From Dactylonectria macrodidyma (lineage: Eukaryota > Ascomycota > Sordariomycetes > Hypocreales > Nectriaceae): DNA of 64,000 bases. The notes under the pieces were generated by a model. The model did no database searches and was not told the DNA's origin. It saw only the letters and a list, made by a program, of their open reading frames with translations. The stretch spans positions 3,826,501 to 3,890,500 of the forward strand of contig JAGMUV010000002.1 in assembly GCA_020744425.1 (NCBI GenBank). Direction: 5' to 3'. The translations under genes were made by a program, and so were the position numbers. Positions 1-12,351 of this stretch are shown here, in pieces (positions within the stretch are counted from its first letter, which is position 1; each line of letters opens with the position of its first letter).

Positions 1-3000
1 AACGATGTTGCACAATGCATCACACCATTACTATGCGGGCATTTTTTTTTTTGGTTCTTTTACCCCTCACTTCGAGGGTCAGGAGACAGTTTTCGTGGTA
101 GGGGGTGGGAGGCTTGGAAGAATGGCATGGGTGACGCGGTGGAGTTTAGCCATCAGCCTTCCCACATTGGGAGGCGGGAGGGGAGCTCAGGACGAGCTGA
201 CGGCTGTGAACTGGCATGGCGATGCGCTTGCGAGAGGCGATTGGGCCGTTTGGCGGAGTCTCTGACAAGTGTGGGCTGGGCTGCAGCTCGCTATTATCCG
301 TCCAACTCGTCCTCGCGATCCCATTTGTCTTTGATGCGCAAGTAAACAAAAGCCCCGGACAACGCAAGCTGGGATCCCCTCGGCTTGCCCGCACGCAGTA
401 GCCCCGTGGCGTGGATACTCGATATGGCCATGCGCGAACAGATAGCGTCAGCCTGGCGACAGTCTCGCTGCCGTAGCCCAGGGTTTGAGATGCGGTTTGG
501 ATTTTAGACAGGCCCAGAGACTCTCTACTTGGAGCAAAGTTAAGAGAGTGTGTCCTACTCATGGCAGATTCCTCGACGTTTTGGGATATGGAACCTTGGA
601 TGGATTTCCCGGTTTGTATGGACTAAACACACAATGGGACTGCAATGACGATGGGTTGTCCTGCGGCCACTGGGTCGGAGGCCCATGTCCACGGTGAGTG
701 ACGTCGACGACAATCGCAGGACGAAGGAGGGCATCGGAAAAAGACGTGGGATCGACGAGGGGCCGCCTTGGCTTGACCGGCCTGATACACTGATATGCCA
801 GTCGCCCACGTCCAGCATATTGCTTGGCTCCTTCCAAAGCAAGGCAGAGACACGGGTGTGAACACGAGCGCATACACGAGTGTGCGTCTATCTCTTGTTG
901 TGCCGGATACTGATCGTTGGTCTTGTCCTTGTGCATTGAAGGGGGCGCTAGATCAAGGATTGACTCAAACGCCCGAGTCAAGGAAAATCTCCGACAACAG
1001 GATGCGTTTCCACAGGGAGACTGATTAGGTTGATTCACATCGTTGCAATCGAGATTGCCGTCCTGTTTGCCCTACTATATAGTCATACAGGGTGAAGAAC
1101 GGGCGTCTCGCCATCCCATATCGCTAAGAGCACACCGTGGGATCAGGAACCAGAGGAGAGCATTGAAGGGCTGCACTGCAGGTTTGAGGTCGAGCGGGCC
1201 CTTAGAGAGGAGCTTTCCTCCACCAAAGAAAGGGAAAAAAAATATTAATTTTTTTTTTTGCACGCAGACGGACGGGCTCATGGGACGAAGAGAAAGGTTG
1301 ACTGCTAAAGACTCCACCCACTGAACTGTGGCCGATGAACGCCAGTATCCCTACGGAGTACTTCGTAGGGTAATGGATTGAGCACTTTGGACCTCGGTGA
1401 AAGTAATCAGCCCTGTCTCAAAAAGCAAAGGCCTAATAATAAGTTTCTAACTCCAAAGGCTCCAAGTCTCCAGCACCAGCACTTTAGCCCACATCTAAGC
1501 GACCGAGTCCAGACCGAGTAGGCAAGTGGCAAGCACGGAACCTTGGCTGCCGACAAGTCTACGTATCTCTATCTCGTCCAGCAGTGGCAGCCCGTATCAA
1601 TTGGCACATCAATTGTGCGAGAGAGGTTGCGTCGGGTTGGCATCAGCTACCCCATGGGCTCGGTGACAGGGACTCCCCCAGTCGGACACTTGGAAAGGCT
1701 GAAAGCTTGCTGCAGTGTCAGCGATAGCATCAGCAGCGACGGCGGAGGCTGTGCTAAGGTCGCTCCAGCTAGACAAGGAGCTTTGTTTCGAGAGGAGGGG
1801 TTTGACTGGCCATGGTCGGCACTTGTTGGCGCAACGGAGCTTGGGTCCATGAATGGATTACTTCGTATGGATCCAACTCTCGCTGAGGAACAAGGGAGAC
1901 GAGACACATGACGGCGCCCACGCTCCAGCAACTCCGTTTTGGGATGCAAAGGCCCCTCAATTGGCTCAGAACGGAATCAATGCATTGATCGATGGTTCTT
2001 TGACTCCCGGGGGGAATTCTTTGATTCATGGGGGCGAAACTGGGCGAACCGGGACCGATTGGCCTGGGTTCAAGCGCTTGGAAATGAGGAGGAGATCAAC
2101 AAACAGCGCGGAGTTGATGATGAGGTCTGTTATCAGCGCGCCCCAGGCGTGACGGTCCCAATGTCCGAATGTCAATTGGCGCTGCCGAGTAGCCTGTAGG
2201 TGCATGTAGCAAGAGGCGAAGTGGGTTCGGGACTCCCGTGAACTATCGAGCCCGGCAACCCACTATGGCGACAGACAGAGCTGTTTGCCAGCGCCAACAT
2301 GATACCAAAGAGGCAAACATGACGCCTCACAGGGTAAAGAGCAGGTATAGCGTCTCGAATGAGACGCTGAGAGTGAATCGCGATTATCACAACGTTATAA
2401 TTGTGTAGGAAGAAAGACCAAAAAAAAAAAAAAAGATGCGTCATCCTTCACACGTGGATGGCACGCCGAGATCCCGAACCAAGAAAACCAATCAGTATGG
2501 AAGCACGAGGCAGTCTGGCGGCAGCTGGTCGCGCATTCTACATGCAAGGAACTCCGTATGGCAAAAAGGACGACGTCAATTGGACCCAGAACCGGGAATC
2601 AGGATCGGCAAGACGCACGCAATACTTCCGTACCTTTCGCTTCCCATTCTCCGCCTGCTCGTCACGAAAGATCTCGCAGCTCGGCGGGCTGGGCTGAGCT
2701 GAAGCGGGATGCAGGTCGCTGCAAGGCATCGAGAGAGGCAAAAATGTCGGAATATCGATGATGCAGCGTGCAATTGGGCGGGTTGCAGCACGAACTACAC
2801 GCCCCCCTCCCTCGCCCTGCCAGGGCTCGGCGCTACTCTAGTACTCTCTCCCTCCACTGACAGTCGAGTATTCGAGTCTCGGCACTGGTCCGTTGGTAAT
2901 ACACTTGGTTCTCTAGTTGTGTCTCGCGCTTGGCGCTGCAGACTGATGACTTGACTTGGCTCCTTTGGATCTTTTGGATCCGGGCTTGGACGCCGGCAGA

Positions 3001-3482
3001 TACTTCTCTTCTCAACAAGGCAGCTGGGAGTTCTGTCATCTGCCTGGGCGTCTCGCTCGCTGTTCCCACCACACCATCCAGGCACAATCACTAATTTTTT
3101 TTTTTGCCTGCCGTTCGTCTTGTTGGACGGTTGGCGACCCTGGCTTGTTTCTGATGCCGCCCCAAGCCCAGCAACTGCCAGGGCACTGTCTCAGAATTGA
3201 GGGACCCTGGATTCTCCCCAGCTGAGTGTGCACGGAGCCGTTTCGACCGGTTGGGTTTCTGCCCTCTGCCACCGAATGGGAGGGCTTCCACCCGCTTCCA
3301 CCGGGACGAGGTGCTCTGTCGGGGGAACGGCCCGAGGCCTGGAGGGTTGCACGCAACTGATGACCAGAAGCATTTAGGTAGGGGAGTAAGACGGGGTCAG
3401 CCGAGTCCAGGGCGAAGGTCGACGGAAAGGGCAATCGAAACAGCCAGGGGGGTTGACAAAGGACCGTAAGGCAAGCAAGGCA

Positions 3483-3527
3483 GGGGAGCTTGGGGAGCTT
3501 GGGGAGCTTGGGGAGCTTGGGGAGCAG
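3483..3527. repeat. 9-bp minisatellite, five units
   Basis: The unit GGGGAGCTT is repeated head to tail four times and followed by a fifth unit ending in CAG. The copies are otherwise exact, so the array is probably young or length-variable. On the minus strand it creates a spurious Leu-Pro-Lys repeat frame, which I do not consider coding. Confidence 0.9.
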
Positions 3528-5910
3528 AAGAGTCCAAGCAAGAAAGCTGGCAGCTTGCCAGGAAAAGTTACGAGATGCGTGAGCTGGTCCTGGAGAGCCG
3601 GGGGAGCAGCATGAACCAGTGTGAGCGGGGCGCAGGCCGCAGTGTTCCCCATGATCCATCGGTTTCGCTCTTTGGGGATGGATTGTCTTTGACGCTCCAT
3701 ACTAACCTGAGCATTGCCCTGCACCCACGTAACGTTAGTAACTTACCAACTGATAGAGTGTGCCTCGTCCAGCAGGTGGTGTATGGCTGTGTCCCGGGGT
3801 AATGAATTGTGCCAGACACAAAGCCAGCCTCTTTTCAACGTCATTCCTCCCTCTCTCGAGGCACGAGCTTGTCCGACGGCCCCCCGAAATAGCACCATGA
3901 CCGACTGCGGAACGGGTTGCGGGCATGGGAATGCCTGCCATCCCGAGTTATGCTATTCCTAGCACTAGGAGGGTAGAACCCGACACCAAAGGGAGCAGGC
4001 AGGACATCTGACAGCCGCCACAGGACAAAGACACGGTCTGACAAAGACTCGACTCGACTGGTGACTGATCACAGACTACATCGTCTCGAGGGAGAGAGAG
4101 ACTTTGGCGATAATTAAGGGAGTGAATGAGATAAAAGAGAGGGCGGAAAGACGCAAAGACGCAGGGCGGGTAAGTCATAAACTCAAAGCAATAAATCAAA
4201 GTGGAATTATTATTATTAGCAATCGCTGACCGACTCTTCGGAAGCATCCCATCCCATCTCAACAACAACCCACGGACAGGATCCCTTTATTGCAGCCAGC
4301 CCAAGTGACGACCATTTCCCCAGCGGCGGCAATCTTAAAAATCTGTACCCGACTCCGACTGTGTCGCTGTCGTAACTGCGCGGCGGAGGCATGCTGCCAT
4401 CCTGGGGGTCACAGCTCCTCAAACCCTGGTTATGGTACGGAGCACCGTGCCTCGTTACTTCATCCCTAGACAAGGCTTTTTTTCAATGTTGCAGTCTGAG
4501 AATCGTTATTCAGACACAAAACAAAGAGCTTGTCTAAGATGGGCCGGCAGCCGAGTACTATGTCGTAATTGACCACCCAGTTATTCCTTACTTGTTAATA
4601 CTACCGATGTACTACGTGCTATGACATGTACGTAGGTGGACTTTATGAGGAGGCGGCTGAGTTGGCATAACCCGCTACGGCAACGACCAGAAGCAAGGTC
4701 GGCTTCGAGGGCAAGGGTGGCGCGCATCCTCTGATTTCGATACGTCTTCTGGTCGCGCAGTGCATCCTGTTACTGGGTCGACGACGCTGGAAGCTGGGTC
4801 TACTGCTTGGAACAGGGTCCTCATCAACAGCGGGACGGGCAGGACGGCTGGTTGCATCTCAGGCCATGGTCTCTAATGTTGACGCCTTCACCGCCTCTTG
4901 GTTTCCCGGCCATGACGATGCACTATACATATGCGTAGTAGCCCGGGAAGCCGGTGCCTCGTGCGTGGGAGAGCCGGGACGGCATGTGGCAGAGCCTTGT
5001 GCGTGAAAGCCGGGGGGCGTTTTGGGGGAGGATTTCTTTATGCGAACTTGACGATTGCGCTTGTGCAAGGCGTGTGTGTGTGCCAGACCAGCGGGTGCCA
5101 GCAGCAACTAACTTGGTCTCGACGGCGTCACAAAGAAAGCAGGGCAGTTCTAGCTTCCAGCTTCCAGGGAAGGGCAGGTGTTGGTGGGTACTACGTAGGA
5201 AAGGTCTCGGGCTGGTGGGTGGGTAATCCCAGCGACGGCGCAGGTGAGAGTGGGTTTGGCTGGAGGTGACCGAGCTGGTGGTTGTGGTGATATTACCAGT
5301 ATACGTAGGGACACTCGCTGAAGAGTACAGCGGCCCCGGGCCTTGGAATTAGGTGTCGACGCGCTGGAGCTGAGCAGCCAAGCAGCCCCCCCCCAGCGGC
5401 TCCAGTGGAGGGATGAGGGTAGCAGGGCAGCAGGGGTGAGAGCTCCAGCGAGCTTCTGGTAGCGTGAGGCCGCTAAGCGCCCTGGCAGGGTTCCCCCAAG
5501 AGTGACGTCTCCACCTCCACTGAGCAACCACCCTAGGCTGTCCAGGGCCGCGACCATTCAGCGACAGTAGTGGGATAGCGGGTGGGCAGCGGGCTGGCTG
5601 AGGGACGACTGGCGTGCGCTGTGATTGCTCAGTTGGCGGGGTGGCCTGGGCCTGGCACCTGGGCTAGGGGGAGCCTGCCTGTATCAGTCAGTGTCAGTGT
5701 TAAGTGTTAAGTGTCTGTGTCCGAATGAGGAGTCGGGGCGGCTCAGCAGCTGCTCTACGTAGTATTACCTGCGATAACAATCATCCATGGCGTGCACTCG
5801 CTCATACCATACTACGTAGGTGCTGTAGTTCACACCCCCATGGAAGGGGACGATAATACTTACCCCCCCCCTTCTCCACCCCTTGACAGCCCTGGCGAGA
5901 GAGCATTGTT

Positions 5911-5926
5911 CCCCCCCCCCCCCCCC
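5911..5926. repeat. Poly-C homopolymer tract
   Basis: An uninterrupted C tract of about 16 bases. Another C-rich run lies about 50 bp upstream (near 5862-5870). Both are in noncoding DNA ahead of the cdc25 leader. The tract length is vulnerable to sequencing error. Confidence 0.8.
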
Positions 5927-6129
5927 GTTAGACCCGTAGTCCACAAGTCCACAGGTGCCCCAGGAGCACCAACAAGCACCGACCGAAGCACCGCACCCAA
6001 ATCACCCCTAACAACCTGGCATCACTTGGGAAGAAAAATCCACCTAGGCCTGCCTCGACTCGGGTCGTGTTGGACAGTTGGACGGCCATTGAAAAGGCTT
6101 TTGCTCCCGCACCAGGCTTGCACTTACTC

Positions 6130-6913
6130 CCCCTTCCCACCCATCCGCCCGTTCGGCCCTCCGTCACCACCTCTCCCTCCCCTCCCCCCCTCCATCATCC
6201 GGCACGGCTCGTCGCCAACACCTCGGGCACCGCTTTTCGTCTCGTCGACCAACAGACTTCAAGGGAAAACAAGAAAAAGAAGACGAGCCATTCGCTCTCT
6301 CTTTTTTCTTTAGGTCCTCGGACGGAAGCTTCAGCGTGTGTCTCGGTGTGCTGTGCTGCGTGCTGCGTGCTCTAGGTACCACCAAACTAGCCTAGACGGT
6401 ACTGCCGTGTACGAGAGCGAAGCGCGTTTGCTTCGGTTCCTCCATCGCCTAGCAACGCCACCACCCCCGGTCATTCTGGGCCCTTGGGTGCAAAAGCCCG
6501 ACGAATTCTCTCTCACTTGCAGGACACGACGAGATAGAGACTCGACCTCGACCTCGTCCTCAATCCACGACGTTGCCGTGTCCGTGTCTCTCTCCGTCGT
6601 CACGATTCCCCACGACGCAAGAATCAACCTCGACTCTCGCTCATCCCTCATTCAAATGTCCCACGAACGATTATAACGAACCCACGACGACGTCGACCCC
6701 GCCACGAGCCATCCTCACGTTCTCTCGCTCTCGCCCTCGTTCTGCTTTTTACGAGCCTCACCATTGCTGTGGATATAGTCTCGACATACTGCGTTGCATC
6801 TCTTGAGAAGTTGTTGCAGCATTGGCTTACTGCAACCTTCCCTTTCGGTTTGCACGCTGTGTTCGTCAACTGGACCCTCTTCGGACTCGACCTCTATCTA
6901 GCCCATCGCCATC
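6130..6913 (+). promoter_or_regulatory. Pyrimidine-rich putative cdc25 5' leader/promoter with upstream ATGs
   Basis: The sequence ahead of the cdc25 start codon is strikingly C/T-rich, with runs of CTCTC, TTTTTTC and CCTC, which is typical of filamentous-fungal core promoters and leaders. Several ATGs lie upstream of the chosen start (for example near 6338 and 6769), each opening a short frame. The transcription start cannot be fixed from sequence. The limits given are the pyrimidine-rich stretch, not a mapped leader. Confidence 0.4.
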
Positions 6914-8755
6914 ATGGAGGCTTCATCTCCCTTAGCGGCCATGCACCGCCCGATGCCCGTTCCGGGCTGGGGCAGGGACATCTTTCGTCCTCACTCCCAC
7001 TTCTCTGGCGTCTCCAGTGGATCTGGGCCCTTGAGCCTTCGCGAGCAATTGCATAAGAGCACGGCCGACTACTTCAACGTGAAGGACATCCGGGGGTCAT
7101 CTCCCGCTGCCAGCCTCGCCGCCGACTTGTCACAGAATTTCCGTCTTGACAATGACTCAAGGTTCGTCGTGACGAGTTTCCATCTGTGTTGTACAAGGCG
7201 TTAACCTCGTGGCAGTCCCCATTTCCCAACTCCTCGTCGAGCTCTCTTTACCGCCCACACCATCACCGGAATGGAGGGTCGTGGTAAGAATTGGTTGCTT
7301 TGAAAAACTCAACATGATTCTAACCTCCAAGTGCAGATTATGTCACGACTCCTCCCCTTCCCTCGTCGTCACCCGCCCCGTTGACCGAGTTGATGGAGGT
7401 CTCACCCCTTCCTCACAAGATGCCCTTCTTCAGCCAGATCGACATCACGTCCCCGACTCCCGGCTCTACGCCTATTGCCGACGATGAGATGATGCTAGAT
7501 TCTCCAGCTCCCATCTCTCGGCAATCGTCATTAGAGCCGGCCAAACCCATCTTGGCCGAGTCAGTACATCTTACGCATTGCCTTGGAGTCTCCATAACTG
7601 ACTTTCATCTGTAGCCGCAGAATTGCAGTGCCCCGAAGACCTTCCCTGACACGGATGAAAGGTCTCAGTACTTCTTCCGCCTCCAGCCGGTCATCGGACA
7701 GTAGTCAACTGCCAGCCTTCCGCTTCGGAGCTGACTCTCGTCTCAACCACACCAGCTCAAACCTTTCTCTTAGTGAATGCTTTGAGAGCGCCTCCCCTCC
7801 CTCAGAGCGCAGACCCTCTTCGGCCAACAGCCCCTGTGCTCCTGTTCCCCTTAGCCTTCGTGCGAGACACCCCTTCCCCAACTTCGTCGGGTCGGGCGGT
7901 CACCGTACCGGCTCGCCTATGAACTGCCATACCCGTCGGCAGTCCAACCCCTTTCTCCGCAATCGCAAACAGTTTCGCCGATCACTGAGCATGTTCGAGC
8001 ATCCTGCTGACGTTATGAAGACCAAGTCCGAGTCTGAGGAGACTACATGCTCTGCCCTCCAGTCCGTCATGGATGTTGAGGAGACTCAGGAGCCTGTTCT
8101 TCCCCACTTCTTGACTGATGATCCCACGGATACCATCCCGCGCATCACCAAGGAGACCCTCGTGGACGTCCTGGACGGAAAGTACTACGAGCATTTTGAC
8201 CAGAAGATGGTTATTGATTGCCGATTCGAGTATGAGTACGACGGCGGTCACATTGACGGGGCTGTCAATTACAATGATAAGGATTTGCTCACCAGCCAGC
8301 TCTTCCAGACTCCCATGAGCGGACGCACCCTGGTCATCTTCCACTGCGAATACTCTGCCCACCGAGCTCCCCTCATGGCTCGTCATGTCCGATCTGAAGA
8401 CCGCACTGTGAATGCAGAGTTCTATCCTAAGCTCACGTATCCCGAGGTCTACATTCTAGATGGTGGATATAGCGGCTTCTTTACTGAACACCGCAACCGA
8501 TGCTACCCCCAAGAATACGTTGAGATGTCTGATGAGAAGCATCAGCGCACCTGCGAACGCGAAATGGGTCGTCTAAAATCTCGTAAAGGTTTGAGCCGGG
8601 CCCAGACCTTCGCATTCGGACAGCGCGAGCGCTGCGTCGAAGAGTCGCCGACGGCCCCGAGCCGACCCATGTCTCGACACATCCCCATTGCCATGATTGG
8701 TAACTCTCCTATCCTCGGAGAGAGAACACACAGTCGCCGCATGGCCTCCTACTAG
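6914..8755 (+). CDS. cdc25: M-phase inducer phosphatase Cdc25 (NimT/Mih1 type)
   Basis: Dual-specificity phosphatase that removes the inhibitory tyrosine phosphate from the mitotic Cdk1, so triggering entry into mitosis; it acts in nucleus and cytoplasm. Exons are 6914-7161, 7216-7283, 7337-7559 and 7615-8755, giving 559 residues. The introns are 53-55 bp with GT...AG ends, and a CTAAC branch sequence is visible in the second. The N-terminal half is Ser/Pro-rich with conserved blocks such as FPTPRRALF and RRPSLTRMKG. The C-terminal rhodanese-like catalytic domain carries the P-loop HCEYSAHR (HCx5R; catalytic Cys near residue 423), followed by the family block YPEVYILDGGYSGFF. The start ATG sits in a good fungal context (CATCATGG). 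Length fits filamentous-fungal Cdc25. Identity is sure; exon 2 is short but conserved and in phase. Confidence 0.93.
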
Positions 8756-10311
8756 GTTCTTCCTAGGCACATCTGCCACTGTCTGCTGAGCACGTGGTAG
8801 AGTCGACTCATTCAGTGCTGGTCTCACACCGAGTCAGCTCTAAGGACTATGAACATCCGCAACTAATCCATCACGCACATATTCACACTGGATTACCCAT
8901 GCATGCATGCCCTTGCCTTTGAGGGCGAATCTATCGACCAGGCTTGGACGAAACAACCGCATTAATACGTGTCTTTCGCCTCAGTACTTGCCATAATCGC
9001 CTTTGCAATCCGCCTACACTTAATTCATTGTATGCTCATAGTACCACCACGACCAGAAACGACCACCACTGCGCTAATAGATCTTGGCGCGAGTCTTTAC
9101 TATTCGATGTTCTTCTTTTTTCGACAACCTTTTGTTCCCTTTGTTTTACGCACAAGACGAGTCGATCCATAGGATTCGACATTACAACGGCGACGCTGTC
9201 GCTCAAGGAGTCCATTCACGGACCCACCACATTACCCGGAAAGCTAAAGGCTTTCTTCTGCATTTTGGGCGCGCGTTCTTCATTTTCAACTGCATTTGCT
9301 TTGGCGGTTCTACACTTGCGTTTCTGATTCCTGAAACAAAGTCGCGGGATACAATTCCCTGCAACTGTGGCGTCGTCGCACAGACATCAACCAACTCCGA
9401 TGTCTCGGTCTCGATGCTCTCTCGAAGACCATCTGAATAAATGATGGACGCCTTCATTTCCTTGAGCACAACCGTCACCAACAATAGAACTAGTGGCAGT
9501 TCTCTGATACCATTATCGCCCGCCCCGGATACACCACGTCGCGCACGGTAGTTGCGTCTATACCCCCAAACCTACGGAATGGTTTTCAATATCTCATTTT
9601 CTCTGTTCTAACACAAATTCCGAAAAAGTCTCCCAGAAAAAGAATTAAAGGGAAGATTGTCACCCTCATGGACCGGCTGTTTTTGAGCTCGCGTCTTTTG
9701 GTTTTGCAGTCCCAAGAATGTCTTGTCACTGCTGTACTTTTTTGTAGGACTAGCTGGAGTGGAGGTTTTCGATGTCGATGGACGGCTACCTTTACTGGTG
9801 TGCTGGTTGTACACTACGTTGCCTAAAGGGGCTCTCCCCTGGCTAGGTCATAACTACAATTGAGGGAAAACGTTAAAAGTTAACCATCGTCTCCTGTCAT
9901 CAGCGAAGTGCAACACATGATCTGAAGCTTGGTGTCTTGTGCTGCTTGATCCTTGTCGTGATACTAGGTTGTTCATCTCCCATCATGTTTTTCAAGACCT
10001 TGACTTCACCATTCCAGTGGCTTGGGCACTCTGTTGACGGGTCATCACCTGCGACATGGCAGATCGCCGTCCATTGGTTTGTGGGTTTCATGGATTCTAT
10101 CATACCAACTGATATTTCTTTAAAAATGGGGTGTCTTGAACTGGCTAGAGTCTAAAGGTGTGACTTCCTTCTATACCAACTCTACTCTGATATAGATTTC
10201 CTGCAGCCAGTACACCTATCCATCCACGTATCCCATCAAATGATACTATGATTTTCTACCCCCTAAGTCAAATTTGAGACGCCATCCCATGCATTCATTA
10301 TTCTAAGGGTA
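8756..10311. other. Intergenic region between convergent cdc25 and drn1
   Basis: This 1.56 kb stretch holds the 3' ends of two convergent genes. It includes a small GCATGC repeat near 8900 and T-rich/A-rich stretches, but no frame with protein-like features. I see no gene in it. Confidence 0.6.
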
Positions 10312-12024
10312 TCAAATAGTCGCGTCGCCATTGTCTTGGGCAAGGGTGAAGTCCCACTCCTTGAACGCTTCCCGGAAAGCTTCGACGTCCTTGGTTTCCT
10401 CCTCGACCGTCTGCTCGCAATCCTTCCAGTGGCCGCGATCCTCCAGCCCCAGGAGTTTGGCGATGACCCGTCGCCCGAACTGCAGGTCGAAGTAGGGCAT
10501 ATCTGAAGGGAGCGGCATGACGAGAGACTTGCCCTTAATCTTGTCTTCACCGTCGTCGGCCCACAGCCACACGCGGAAGAAGTCGCCTGCCGCGGCTTGC
10601 TTCTCGAGCGGAAGGTCCTGCGTGGTAAACTTGGGATACTTTTGGTTCTCCGCCTCGACGCGAAAGGCAGCCTCGGCGATGCCTTGGCGGATGAAGTCTG
10701 CGGGAACCGGGAGGAGCTGCCAGATGAGGTGGACGTTGCGGTCGCGGCTAATCTCCCACGTGACGACGCCTAACTTATGAGAGCTCTTGGTGGCAATCAT
10801 GGCCTGGATAGATTCGCGAAAGCGAGTCATCTCCTTGTGTGCCTTGACGGCTTCTCCTTCGGCATCAGACACGGAGCCCATGCTGGGGATGGTGGGAGCG
10901 TGTGGGAGAGGAATGATGATGAGCTGGCCCGGAAAGGAGAGCCCCTGCTCAGCAAAGGTCGTGGAGAGCGGTAGTGGGCCTTTGGCAACGGTGATGTAGG
11001 CATCGTCGCCAATGCTACAAACCATGTGGGCAGAGAGGTTAGGATTAGACAGACAAAAGTAGCACTGGTCGGGACCTGGGGGAGGCGATCGATGGCGGCG
11101 TTTCTGTCGTCGGTTGCGGTGTCCATCATTGTGGTCATACCGGCTATACGAATCGTCGTTCTGCGGCCGCTTCTTCGGCTTAGCGTTGAATGGCGACGGT
11201 GTCGCGCCGACTGGTATGGAGGCGTCTCCCTTGTTGAGAGTGAAAGCATACATAGCCTTGGCCTTTGCATCATTCCCAAAAGGAGCCATTGAGATGAATC
11301 TTGTCACAGACGGGTTGTCGGACTCTCTCTCGGTCGGGTGCACGAAAGGTTCCCTCTCGTAGAAGAAAGCGCCAGGGGAGGCGGAGATATGGTATCGAGG
11401 TTTGAGCGCGGCGCAAAGATTCCCAGTAGAAGCCGAGCTAGCCAGAGATGATTGTTGCGTTGGATCCAAAGCTTTGTTTGATCCAGTCCATACAGGGGCC
11501 GGCCACATCGTGGTCAACATGATGTCGGCGCTGTTCGCACCACGCAGCGCCTTCGCATCATCCTCTGAGTGGAAGGGAAGATGCTGTTCCTTGGACTGAC
11601 CTGCCACCAAGTTTGTGTCAAGCTGGCCACCAAGCGCGACGATGCGAATACCATCTGACGTCTTTGTGGTGCTGCGCTTGCCTAGGAAATGGAAGTTTTC
11701 GCATATCTCCTCGTCGGCCACGACCTTGGCCACGATCCGTGGGGGTAGGGGGTGGTTGCCGACGGTGAAGTAGGTGGGTAGAGGGACCGCAATGGTGCCG
11801 TTGAGCAGTCCGGTGACTGTTTCGTCGTCGTGTGAAGGCGAAAAGACATCGCCTGTCAAAATGGCTAGGGCGAAGTTATTCTTAGCTTGAAGAGTCGCGA
11901 GCTTCTTGAACGCCGGCTCGAGCAGGCCATTGAGGCTTCCGAGGACGATGCTGTGGAGAGAAAGTTAGATACGGCGACCGATGAGTAAGATCTAAAAGAG
12001 GACTTACATCTTTGGTGCAGCCAT
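10312..12024 (-). CDS. drn1: CwfJ-domain protein, lariat-debranching-associated factor Drn1 (CWF19-like)
   Basis: Drn1/CWF19-like proteins work with the RNA lariat debranching enzyme Dbr1 in intron turnover; they have an N-terminal metallophosphoesterase-like fold lacking full catalytic residues and C-terminal CwfJ domains. Exon 1 is tiny (12024-12008, coding MAAPKI up to a split codon), the intron is 12007-11951 (57 bp, TCTAAC branch site), and exon 2 is 11950-10312, giving 551 residues. N-terminal blocks IVLGSLNGLLEPAF and NNFALAILTGDVF match the family. A charged, Lys/Arg-rich linker precedes the CwfJ region with CYFCLSNP and the histidine-containing GQLIIIPLPHAP block. It is transcribed head to head with utp20. 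Adding the small first exon restores the family's usual N-terminus; without it the protein would start at an internal Met. Confidence 0.88.
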
Positions 12025-12351
12025 ATTGGGCTGTTAAAGCGGTGCGGCTCTGCGCGCGACGTCGTGCCTACAATCGATGTAACGAATGATGAAGCTGTGA
12101 GAGATGACGGTTGCTCGAGTCCTCAGTAGTACTTGACTGTAGCTGGAGAGAGATAAGAGTTTGCGGCGCGTGCTTCATTGGTCGAGATGGGGCCGCCTGC
12201 GCTAGTGCCTCGTTATCGGGTTTGCCGCTCATTTGCCGAAGAAAAAAGTTGGAAATTTTGGCGGGGAGCGTATCGCGGTTGTGAAGCTCATTCTCTCTCT
12301 ATAGGATTGCAACCACTGCAAATCTCTGCATCGGTCTGCAATACCGCCAAG
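12025..12351. promoter_or_regulatory. Shared bidirectional promoter of drn1 and utp20
   Basis: Only 327 bp separate the two divergent start codons. Both genes serve RNA processing (intron lariat turnover and 18S rRNA maturation), so co-regulation from this spacer is plausible but inferred. The utp20 frame stays open upstream to about 12178, so a longer Utp20 N-terminus starting in this spacer cannot be fully excluded. Confidence 0.55.

Larger units (their letters stand above)
1..6129. other. Long gene-free region upstream of cdc25
   Basis: No reading frame here has the composition, conserved motifs or spliceable structure of a protein gene. The open frames are short, GC-driven and overlap on both strands. 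Seen directly: homopolymer T runs near 47-54 and 1249-1259, an A run near 2420-2434, a 9-bp minisatellite (3483-3527), poly-C runs near 5862-5870 and 5911-5926, and repeated TACGTA palindromes between 4.6 and 5.8 kb. The stretch probably holds regulatory DNA for cdc25 and the 3' or 5' flank of a gene outside the window. I see no RNA gene in it. Confidence 0.6.

Noticed and set aside
3036..3659. 207-codon minus-strand frame with a Leu-Pro-Lys repeat
   Set aside because: The repeat is only the translation of the 9-bp minisatellite; the rest is low-complexity, without domain or splice support.
5792..6313. 173-codon plus-strand Pro-rich frame
   Set aside because: Its composition comes from poly-C and CT-rich promoter DNA. 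There is no conserved motif, and it overlaps the likely cdc25 leader.
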